Assembly (NCBI GenBank): GCA_014377915.1
Contig: JACMOT010000269.1
Span: 1 to 32,140, forward strand
Reading direction: 5' to 3'
Length of the DNA stretch: 32,140 bases
From: Tardiphaga sp.
GTDB lineage: Bacteria > Pseudomonadota > Alphaproteobacteria > Rhizobiales > Xanthobacteraceae
Below, in pieces: positions 26,201-32,140 of the stretch (positions are counted from its first letter, which is position 1; each line of letters starts with the position of its first letter). The translations under genes and the position numbers were made by a program. The notes beneath the pieces were generated by a model. It was given only the letters and a program-made list of their open reading frames with translations, ran no database searches and was not told the origin of the DNA.

Positions 26201-26887
26201 ATGAATCGATCGCCAGCTACAAACCGGCCAAGTTTATCAACCTTTAATTGCGTGAAGACGCTCGTAAAACTTGTCGGTCATTTTTTCGCCCGCTATATCT
26301 GGACCGAAGCGCGGGGATTCGATGACAGCCAAGACAAGACCGCTCAGAAAAAATACGAAGCGACGGTGTCGCGCCCGCAGCTGCTGGTCGATGGATCGGA
26401 CTTCGCGCTTCGTCAGTTTCTGCATGACACGCTGGCCTTTTCAGCACGGCTGCAGGCCGTTCGCGGCCATTTCGGCGCCGTGATCGGATTGTCCGGAACC
26501 CAGTATACCGTGCTGATCGCTATCGCTCATCTGAGCAGCACGACCAAGAAGGTCGGCGTCAATCAGGTCGCCGACCACCTGCATTTCAGCGGCGCCTTTA
26601 TTACCATCGAGATCAACAAGCTGGTTTCAGGCGGACTGGTGGAAAAAGAAGTCGACGTGGTGGACCGAAGGCGCGTGGTTCTAACCATCACGCCAAAAGC
26701 ACGCACCCTGCTTGACGGGTTGGCGCCGATGCAGCGGCCCGTCAACGACATGCTGTTTCGCGACCTCTCGGCCGCGGACTTTGAAAACACTCGACTGCTG
26801 ATGTCCCGGATGGTCACCGCGGCCAATGACGCGATCCGGCTGCTCGACTACAAGCAGCCGATCGCGACGAGCCGACTGCCGCGATAG
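26201..26887 (+). CDS. MarR-family transcriptional regulator (start uncertain)
   Basis: The conserved body begins at SRPQLLVDGSDFALRQFLHDTLAFSARLQ and contains the winged helix (VGVNQVADHLHFSGAFITIEINKLVSGGLVEKEVDVVDRRRVVLTITPKA), so the family is clear. Coordinates use the longest in-frame ATG (26201), giving 228 residues, but the first 55 residues read like untranslated DNA and contain a promoter candidate. GTG 26366 is in frame and would give a more usual 173-residue protein. ATG 26322 has a GGGGA upstream and would join the body only if one base is missing in the A6 run at 26348-26353. Target unknown. Confidence 0.82.
   Translation: MNRSPATNRPSLSTFNCVKTLVKLVGHFFARYIWTEARGFDDSQDKTAQKKYEATVSRPQLLVDGSDFALRQFLHDTLAFSARLQAVRGHFGAVIGLSGTQYTVLIAIAHLSSTTKKVGVNQVADHLHFSGAFITIEINKLVSGGLVEKEVDVVDRRRVVLTITPKARTLLDGLAPMQRPVNDMLFRDLSAADFENTRLLMSRMVTAANDAIRLLDYKQPIATSRLPR
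26271..26299 (+). promoter_or_regulatory. Candidate sigma-70 promoter inside the annotated 5' end of the MarR gene
   Basis: TTGTCG (26271-26276), a 17-base spacer and TATATC (26294-26299), in an AT-richer stretch with a T6 run. If real, transcription starts near 26306, downstream of ATG 26201. Confidence 0.45.
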
Positions 26888-26900
26888 TTAGCCGATAGTA

Positions 26901-27260
26901 TCATTTGGGTCGAATGCCGGGATCGCCACCCGGGCCACCCGGGGGTGGTATCACGGGCGTGTTCCCGACATCGGGCGTCGGCGCGTGAATTTCTGAGTCC
27001 ACGCCAGCCGGGGGGCACAGCACACCGTCGGATCGGGCGAGCTGGTCACCCAGCGGCTCCGCCGCCTGCCCTGTCGGGGAAGAACCATTCGGGGTGATGG
27101 TGCCCCGCGGGCCAGTCTGTGTCGGTGTGCAGTTAATGGACCGCGCCGGCGGCGTGGTCGCAGCGGGTGGCGTGGCCGGCGCCGGCGGCGCCTGGGCCAA
27201 AGCCGCTCCGCAACTCGCGATCACAAGGCTGACGACAAGCAACGATTGTTTGATCTTCAT
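26901..27260 (-). CDS. Small proline-rich exported protein
   Basis: 119 residues. Signal sequence MKIKQSLLVVSLVIASCGAALAQ, cleaved after ALA or, if Cys17 (VIASC) acts as a lipobox, processed as a lipoprotein. The mature part is low-complexity, rich in proline, glycine and threonine (APPAPATPPAATTPPAR and a C-terminal PPPGGPGGDPGIRPK), with two cysteines in between (NCTPTQ and VLCPPAG). No family recognised. It starts 49 bases after the pmtA stop on the same strand and ends beside the convergent MarR gene. Confidence 0.7.
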   Translation of the reverse strand: MKIKQSLLVVSLVIASCGAALAQAPPAPATPPAATTPPARSINCTPTQTGPRGTITPNGSSPTGQAAEPLGDQLARSDGVLCPPAGVDSEIHAPTPDVGNTPVIPPPGGPGGDPGIRPK

Positions 27261-27309
27261 CGGATTAAAACGGCCGACGGCGACAACAGTTCCGCCGGCA
27301 ACGCCGCCA

Positions 27310-27948
27310 TCAGGATTTTCGGTAGCGGATCAGCGAGAAATGACCCATCGGCGCCATCGGCCGGCGTTCCGTCAGGGTGACGCCGCCATGCGAGCCTTCC
27401 CAATCGACCAGACGGCCCCATGGAAACTCCGGCCGCCAGCCCAGTCGCCGGGCCAGGGGCGCGAAAGCCAGTTCGAACAGCCGGCGTGGGCCACTCTCGG
27501 CGCCGATGTGATTGACCAGAATGAGTTCGCCGCCGGGCTTCAGTACCCGGACGAATTCATCCAGCGTCGCTTCCGGATCCGGCACGGCGGTGATGACATA
27601 TTGCGCCACGACCGCGTCGAAATAGGAATCCGCGAAAGCGAGGTTCTTGGCATCCATCACCGCCAGCGCTTCGACATTGGTCAGGTTGAGCGCCTGGACG
27701 CGCTGATGCGCCTTGCGCAGCATCGGCTCGGAAATATCGACGCCGCAAATTCTGGTATTCCGCGAATAATCGATCAGCGACAGGCCGGTGCCGATGCCGA
27801 CGTCGAGAATACGGCCACCGATCCTGTCGGCCTCGATGATGGTGGCCTGCCGTCCGGGGTCGAACACTTTACCGAATACGATGTCGTAAATAGGTGCCCA
27901 CAGCCCGTAGGCCTTAGCGACCCCCGCGCGGTCGATATCGCCAGCCAT
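27310..27948 (-). CDS. pmtA: Class I SAM methyltransferase, probable phosphatidylethanolamine N-methyltransferase
   Basis: 212 residues with the Rossmann methyltransferase fold. The SAM motif is LDVGIGTGLSL (from residue 48), followed by GVDISEPMLRKAHQRV and DAVVAQYVITAVPDPEATLDEFVRVLKPGGELILVNHIGAESG. The N-terminus AYGLWAPIYDIVFGKVFDPGRQ is typical of the Rhodobacter/Bradyrhizobium PmtA type, which makes phosphatidylcholine by three methylations at the membrane. It starts 16 bases after the mnmA stop, so the two are probably cotranscribed. Confidence 0.85.
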   Translation of the reverse strand: MAGDIDRAGVAKAYGLWAPIYDIVFGKVFDPGRQATIIEADRIGGRILDVGIGTGLSLIDYSRNTRICGVDISEPMLRKAHQRVQALNLTNVEALAVMDAKNLAFADSYFDAVVAQYVITAVPDPEATLDEFVRVLKPGGELILVNHIGAESGPRRLFELAFAPLARRLGWRPEFPWGRLVDWEGSHGGVTLTERRPMAPMGHFSLIRYRKS

Positions 27949-27964
27949 TTCCTGCCCTGAACTC

Positions 27965-29167
27965 TTAGACGCGCAAAGCCGCGATCAGCGGCTGCGACAC
28001 GTTAGCATCCCCGACCAGACTACCGACAGGACTTTTCGCCGCGGCACTCTTGATGAAGCCGCCACCGAGCACGCGGGCCTGGCCGCCGGCGGCGTCATAG
28101 AACACACAGGCCTGACCGGGCGACACGCCCTCCTCGCCGCCGACCAGCTCGATTTCGTAGGCGCCGTCCACCATCCTCAGCCACGCCGGCTGCGGCGCGC
28201 GGGTCGAGCGCACCTTGACGAACAGTTCCAGCCCGTCGCCGACCGCGCGATCGATCGCGCCGCCGCCGATCCAGTTGACGTCGCGCAGCGTGATGCGGTG
28301 CATCCGCAGCGCTTCGCGCGGGCCGACGATGACGCGCCGGCCGGCGGCATCGAGCTTGATGACATAAAGCGGCGCGCTGGCCGCGATGCCGAGGCCACGG
28401 CGCTGGCCGATGGTGAAATGCACGATGCCTTCATGGCGGCCGATGACATGGCCGTCGAGATCGACGATGTCGCCGGGCTCCAGCGCATTCGGCTTCATGC
28501 GCTCGATCACGTCGGTGTAGCGGCCGGACGGCACGAAGCAGATATCCTGGCTGTCCTGCTTGTCAGCGACCGACAGGCCGAACTGGCGCGCCAGTTCGCG
28601 GGTCTGCGGCTTGGTCATGTCGCCGAGCGGAAAGCGCAGATAATCCAGTTGCTCCTGCGTCGTGGCGAACAGGAAATAGCTCTGGTCGCGGTCGGCATCG
28701 GCGGCGCAGACCAGCGCGCGCGAGCCGTCGTCGAGCCGGCGCGAGGCGACGTAATGGCCGGTCGCCAGCGCGGAAGCCCCGAGTTCACGCGCAGTCGCCA
28801 GCAGATCGCGAAACTTGACCGAACGGTTGCACTCGATGCACGGCACCGGGGTTTCGCCCATCGCGTAGCTGGCGGCAAAATTGTCGATCACCGATTCACG
28901 AAACCGGCTCTCGTAATCCAGCACGTAATGCGGAATCCCGATCCGTTCGGCGACATCGCGGGCGTCATGGATGTCGCGGCCGGCACAGCACGCGCCCTTG
29001 CGGTGGGTGGCGGCGCCGTGATCGTACAGCTGCAGCGTGATGCCGACGACATCGTAGCCTTGCGACTTCAGCAACGCGGCCGTTGCCGAGGAATCGACGC
29101 CGCCGGACATCGCAACCACGACACGGGTGTCCTGCGGACGGCCTTCAAGATCCAGACTGTTGAGCAT
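27965..29167 (-). CDS. mnmA: tRNA-specific 2-thiouridylase
   Basis: Thiolates U34 of tRNA-Lys, -Glu and -Gln using ATP and a persulfide sulfur relay. 400 residues from ATG 29167 ([20 protein letters not shown]). The PP-loop SGGVDSS is at residues 21-27, the nucleophilic Cys113 is in [11 protein letters not shown], and the persulfide-forming Cys210 is in [19 protein letters not shown] marks the start of the central domain; a beta-barrel domain ends the protein. A GTG at 29209 is in frame but adds a poorly supported extension. Confidence 0.95.
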   Translation of the reverse strand: MLNSLDLEGRPQDTRVVVAMSGGVDSSATAALLKSQGYDVVGITLQLYDHGAATHRKGACCAGRDIHDARDVAERIGIPHYVLDYESRFRESVIDNFAASYAMGETPVPCIECNRSVKFRDLLATARELGASALATGHYVASRRLDDGSRALVCAADADRDQSYFLFATTQEQLDYLRFPLGDMTKPQTRELARQFGLSVADKQDSQDICFVPSGRYTDVIERMKPNALEPGDIVDLDGHVIGRHEGIVHFTIGQRRGLGIAASAPLYVIKLDAAGRRVIVGPREALRMHRITLRDVNWIGGGAIDRAVGDGLELFVKVRSTRAPQPAWLRMVDGAYEIELVGGEEGVSPGQACVFYDAAGGQARVLGGGFIKSAAAKSPVGSLVGDANVSQPLIAALRV

Positions 29168-29211
29168 GGTTTTGGTCACTGCTGCGACCGCCCGGCTGCA
29201 AACCGTCACGA

Positions 29212-29400
29212 TCAGGAAGACTGGAGCAAATCCCGGAACTTGCGGTCGTTCCGGCGATAGGCTGCGATCAGGGCTGTAATATAGGCGGTCGTCCGCTCAG
29301 GCAATCGTGGTGCCGGGCCGCCGACGGCAAATCTTGCCGCCGGGCAGAAAGGAGCAGGCGCCGGAACCGATACAGCCTTCCCTACATCCTCGTAAGTCAC
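29212..29400 (-). CDS. Possible small protein upstream of mnmA
   Basis: An open frame of 62 residues from GTG 29400, ending [24 protein letters not shown]. The C-terminal half looks like a charged helix, but no ribosome binding site precedes the GTG, only AT-rich DNA (TATTACA), and no family is recognised. It may equally be the untranslated leader of mnmA. Confidence 0.3.
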   Translation of the reverse strand: MTYEDVGKAVSVPAPAPFCPAARFAVGGPAPRLPERTTAYITALIAAYRRNDRKFRDLLQSS

Positions 29401-29433
29401 TGTAATATATATATATTTTATTCTGTCGCGGCA

Positions 29434-29449
29434 TGGCCCGGTCCTTGCT
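29434..29449 (+). promoter_or_regulatory. Candidate sigma-54 (-24/-12) promoter before fliK
   Basis: TGGCCCG-GTCC-TTGCT differs from the TGGCACG-N4-TTGCT consensus by one base and has the invariant GG and GC 10 bases apart. Transcription would start near 29460, just inside the longest fliK frame, which would require a start codon further down (see fliK). Confidence 0.45.
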
Positions 29450-29451
29450 GC

Positions 29452-31008
29452 ATGGAACCAGAACCCACCGTGAAAGGCTGCCCCTTGGTTAGCGTGATCC
29501 CAGATACAGCCTCCACCGCGTCATTCCAGAATGCGCGATCAAAGACGGCCCGCGATGATCTGCCTTCGAGCGCCGGTGATTTCGGTGCGCTGGTCGACAG
29601 CAACGCCGCGAGCAGCCGGCCGGATGACCGCGCGTCCCCAGCGCTGCCCGACCAGCCGGCACGGTCACCGCGTGATGACAACCGCCCAAGCCAGGCCGAC
29701 ACCAGCGCCCGGCGTCAGGACGACCGTACCGACGCGGCCGCCGCCTCCGATACCCAGGATCGCAACGCCCAGACGGACGCGAGCAATCGCGCCGACGCGT
29801 CCAAAGACGGCAAGCCGGCCAAGTCCGATGGCAAGGCAGACGGCAAGGCAGACAGCAAGGCAGACACTATTGACGCCAAGTCGAACAAGGACACCAGCAA
29901 GACCACAGCTTCGGATGCCGGCACCGCAAACGCCGCGACGCCAATCGATCAGGCCGTCCCGGTCACCGCGGTCGCTGTCATCATTCCGGTCGTAGTCGCC
30001 TCGACCGACGTCACCACGACGCCTGCCACAGCCAATGCCGGCCCAACCCAGCCGCTGGCCATCGCCGCGGCCGTGCTGAAAGCCCAGGCCGCGGCCGCCG
30101 AAGCCGCCAATGCCACCGGGACTGAGAAATCGCCACCGGCTGCGACCGACGCGGCCACCGATCCGACCTTTGCGGCGCTGATCGCAACGGCCCAGCCCGC
30201 CGCCGCGAAATCCGGAGACAAGCAGACCAAGCTGTCAGCTGAGGGCACAGCCTCGGGAGAGGCCAAGCTGGACAAGGGAGCTACGGCCGCAACGACGACG
30301 GCCACCGCCGCCCCGACATCGCAGCCAACCTCTACCGGAAAAGCCCCGGTCAAGGACGGCAAGCCGGACGCGGTCTCGGCCGACGGCGCCAAGCCGGACG
30401 GCACCGAGGCCACGACGAAGCCGGCCGCGGCCGCGCATGGACACACCGCCCCCGATGCCGCGCCGCCGACCACGGCCGACCTCACGGCGACGGCCAATAC
30501 CGCGCAGCAGCCGCAGCTACAGACCGCGGCTCCGGTTGCCGCCGCCGCGCCGCAGCTGACCGCCGCGATCGCGACCAACGCCCCGGTGCCGTTGAATGGT
30601 CTCGCGGTCGAGATCGCGCAGTCCGCGCAATCCGGCAAAAGTCGCTTCGATATCCGGCTCGACCCCGCCGAACTCGGACGCATCGACGTCCGGCTCGAAG
30701 TCGATCGCCACGGCAACGTCACCTCGCATCTGACGGTGGAAAAGCCCGAGACGCTGGCCATGCTGCGCCAGGACGCACCGCAGCTGCAGCGCGCGCTGGA
30801 GCAGGCCGGCATGAAGACCAATGATAGCGGGCTGCAGTTCAGCCTGCGCGACCAGTCCTCGGGACAACAGCAGAACACAGGCGACAATTCGGGGCGCCAG
30901 TCGCAGCGCCTCGTCATCAGTGAAGAAGACTCCATGCCCGCGGTCACCGCGGGACGAAATTATGGTCGCATGCTGGGATCCAGCCGCGGCGTCGACATCA
31001 GTATCTGA
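29452..31008 (+). CDS. fliK: Flagellar hook-length control protein FliK
   Basis: 518 residues. The long N-terminal part is low-complexity, rich in Ala, Asp, Lys and Thr, as usual for the FliK ruler region. The C-terminal hook-length domain is at about residues 383-475: LAVEIAQSAQSGKSRFDIRLDPAELGRIDVRLEVDRHGNVTSHLTVEKPETLAMLRQDAPQLQRALEQAG. Secreted through the flagellar export gate to set hook length. ATG 29452 has no ribosome binding site; TTG 29485 has AAAGG seven bases before it and is a plausible true start. FlgD follows after 10 bases. Confidence 0.9.
   Translation: MEPEPTVKGCPLVSVIPDTASTASFQNARSKTARDDLPSSAGDFGALVDSNAASSRPDDRASPALPDQPARSPRDDNRPSQADTSARRQDDRTDAAAASDTQDRNAQTDASNRADASKDGKPAKSDGKADGKADSKADTIDAKSNKDTSKTTASDAGTANAATPIDQAVPVTAVAVIIPVVVASTDVTTTPATANAGPTQPLAIAAAVLKAQAAAAEAANATGTEKSPPAATDAATDPTFAALIATAQPAAAKSGDKQTKLSAEGTASGEAKLDKGATAATTTATAAPTSQPTSTGKAPVKDGKPDAVSADGAKPDGTEATTKPAAAAHGHTAPDAAPPTTADLTATANTAQQPQLQTAAPVAAAAPQLTAAIATNAPVPLNGLAVEIAQSAQSGKSRFDIRLDPAELGRIDVRLEVDRHGNVTSHLTVEKPETLAMLRQDAPQLQRALEQAGMKTNDSGLQFSLRDQSSGQQQNTGDNSGRQSQRLVISEEDSMPAVTAGRNYGRMLGSSRGVDISI
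29830..29865 (+). repeat. Three tandem 12-base repeats in fliK
   Basis: GGCAAGGCAGAC occurs twice (29830-29853), followed by AGCAAGGCAGAC (29854-29865), encoding GKAD-GKAD-SKAD. The in-frame 12-base unit lets the ruler region change length by four residues at a time. Confidence 0.85.
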
Positions 31009-31018
31009 GGAGATAGCC

Positions 31019-31732
31019 ATGGCCACGATTGATTCCACCACCCCGATCACCGTCGTTTCGGCGCCCGCGGCCGCCAGCACCACGACGTCCACGACGGCCG
31101 CGACCACCACCCCGGGGATCGCGGATAATTTCCAGACCTTCCTGACGCTGCTGACGACGCAGCTGAAAAATCAAAATCCGTTGGACCCGCTTGATACCAA
31201 CCAGTTTACTCAGCAGCTGGTGCAATTTGCCGGCGTCGAGCAGCAGCTCAAGGCGAACGATCAGTTGAAGTCGCTGGTCGATCTTCAGAAGAGCGCAGCT
31301 TCGACCGAAGCGCTGGTCTATGTCGGCCAGAACGTGGCCGTCGATGGCAGCACCGCGCAGTTCAGCACGTCGGCGACCTGGAACATGACCGCCGCGCAGG
31401 ACACCAGCAACTCCACGCTCAGCATCGCCAATGCCGCCGGCGTCACCGTGTATACCGGGCAATTCGCGATCAAATCGGGCGGCGCGACCTTCGTGTGGGA
31501 CGGCAAGGGCAATGACGGCACGCAATATCCGGCCGGCGCCTATACGCTGTCGGCCACCGGCGTCGACCAGACCGGCAAGTCCGTGGCGATCTCCACCGAA
31601 GTGCAGGGCGTGGTCGATTCGGTCGACCTCACCGCGAGCCCGCCCTTGCTCTCCATCGGCGGCACGAATTACACCACCGACAAGATCAAGCGCGTCGTCC
31701 GGCAGGCTACTACCACCACGCCGGCGGCGTGA
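31019..31732 (+). CDS. flgD: Flagellar hook assembly protein FlgD
   Basis: 237-residue hook-capping scaffold that guides FlgE assembly. The FlgD N-terminal motif is clear: NFQTFLTLLTTQLKNQNPLDPLDTNQFTQQLVQFAGVEQQL (about residues 35-80). The C-terminal part has a FlgD Ig-like fold with GGATFVWDGKGNDGTQYPAGAYTLS. ATG 31019 has GGAGA six bases upstream; the longer open frame lies inside fliK. Ten bases after the fliK stop, so cotranscribed. Confidence 0.94.
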   Translation: MATIDSTTPITVVSAPAAASTTTSTTAATTTPGIADNFQTFLTLLTTQLKNQNPLDPLDTNQFTQQLVQFAGVEQQLKANDQLKSLVDLQKSAASTEALVYVGQNVAVDGSTAQFSTSATWNMTAAQDTSNSTLSIANAAGVTVYTGQFAIKSGGATFVWDGKGNDGTQYPAGAYTLSATGVDQTGKSVAISTEVQGVVDSVDLTASPPLLSIGGTNYTTDKIKRVVRQATTTTPAA

Positions 31733-31745
31733 TCGCTGCTTCTGG

Positions 31746-31798
31746 TTGAAGGATCGCCCGGGGCCACGGCCTCGGGGACTGCCATATCGGGCCTTCAA
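31746..31798. terminator. Structured inverted repeat after flgD
   Basis: TTGAAGG (31746-31752) and CCTTCAA (31792-31798) enclose a GC-rich hairpin CCCGGGG / CCTCGGG. AAAAG follows rather than a T-run, so intrinsic termination on the plus strand is doubtful; it may protect the 3' end of the fliK-flgD message. Confidence 0.4.
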
Positions 31799-31847
31799 AA
31801 GAGCAATCCCGGGCTTATTCGGAACCATTCACATTGGAGTTATAGGC

Positions 31848-31862
31848 TTAGGCAAATTTTAA
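31848..31862 (+). promoter_or_regulatory. CtrA-like box before sciP
   Basis: TTAG-N7-TTAA (TTAGGCAAATTTTAA) matches the TTAA-N7-TTAA consensus with one mismatch, about 58 bases before the sciP ATG. In Caulobacter sciP is a CtrA target; here the same is inferred. Confidence 0.45.
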
Positions 31863-31919
31863 GCCGCTGAGCGTAGGTTGTTGAAGTGAGTTCAGTGGTT
31901 GAGAGTTTGTGAGTACGCC

Positions 31920-32140
31920 ATGACAGAACCCCATCGCCCGAGGGTCAAATACGTCATCGGGCCTGACGGCAGTCCGTTAACAATTGCGGATCTGCCCGCG
32001 CCCGGGACCAAACGGTGGGTAATCCGCCGTAAGGCCGAAGTCGTTGCCGCGGTTCGCGGCGGACTGCTCTCCCTCGAGGAGGCTTGCAGCCGCTACACGC
32101 TGACGGTCGACGAATTCCTATCCTGGCAATTTTCCATCGA
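31920..32140 (+). CDS. sciP: SciP-like CtrA inhibitory protein (DUF1153), cut by window end
   Basis: The first 73 residues are visible: MTEPHRPRVKYVIGPDGSPL, then TIADLPAPGTKRWVIRRKAE, then VVAAVRGGLLSLEEACSRYTLTVDEFLSW. This is the DUF1153 helix-turn-helix protein that, in Caulobacter, binds CtrA and blocks activation of CtrA targets including flagellar genes. The usual length is about 90 residues, so only the C-terminal end is missing. Location beside fliK-flgD fits a cell-cycle or motility role. Confidence 0.9.
   Translation, partial: MTEPHRPRVKYVIGPDGSPLTIADLPAPGTKRWVIRRKAEVVAAVRGGLLSLEEACSRYTLTVDEFLSWQFSI

Noticed and set aside
29212..29400. Riboswitch or attenuator upstream of mnmA
   Set aside because: Only a short CGGCAA/TTGCCG hairpin is seen, and no known riboswitch core is recognisable.

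Overview
The window reads as ordinary chromosome from a GC-rich alphaproteobacterium, most likely a Bradyrhizobium/Rhodopseudomonas-type member of the Rhizobiales. This is inferred from the codon use, an AadR/FnrN-type oxygen regulator, a Rhodobacter/Bradyrhizobium-type PmtA methyltransferase, SciP beside flagellar genes, and long GC-rich intergenic inverted repeats (arms such as GTCATTCCGGGGCGCG) of a kind common in Bradyrhizobium genomes. There is no transposase, integrase, phage gene or CRISPR array. No gene-free stretch exceeds about 300 bases.

Layout. 1-4074: a GntR/FCD regulator faces a minus-strand operon for an ABC importer (binding protein, ATPase, permease) followed by a truncated IlvD/Edd-family dehydratase; a perfect palindrome lies in the divergent promoter. 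4213-5106: a predicted exported protein of unknown function. 5122-11111: a second uptake and catabolism locus. A cyclase-family hydrolase and a fumarylacetoacetate-hydrolase-family enzyme run left; a binding protein, GntR regulator, ATPase and two different permeases run right with overlapping start and stop codons. 11180-12913: phosphoglucomutase, whose last 26 codons lie in a repeat element. 13023-13959: a 33-residue membrane peptide behind an FNR/FixK-type box, and an Fnr-like regulator with four cluster cysteines and its own perfect box. 14067-17216: a tripartite tricarboxylate transporter (TctA, TctB, TctC) with a repeat between tctC and tctB. 17481-17980: a frameshifted VOC/PhnB-like gene. 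18126-18202: tRNA-Met(CAU) with a clear promoter. 18310-21047: glycerate 2-kinase and pyruvate kinase, overlapping by ATGA, converting glycerate to pyruvate apart from the enolase step. 21087-26190: gmaS-mgsC-mgsB-mgsA (N-methylglutamate pathway type) facing an XRE-cupin regulator. 26201-26887: MarR regulator with an uncertain start. 26901-29167: a proline-rich exported protein, pmtA and mnmA. 29452-32140: fliK, flgD and the start of sciP.

The dominant theme is uptake of small organic acids or amines by three importers with local regulators, next to central carbon metabolism, oxygen control and motility. No wholly new multigene system is evident. The items most worth following up are the oxygen-regulated micropeptide gene, the repeat-derived tail of phosphoglucomutase, the mgs/gma locus lacking its dehydrogenase, and the candidate promoters at fliK and sciP.
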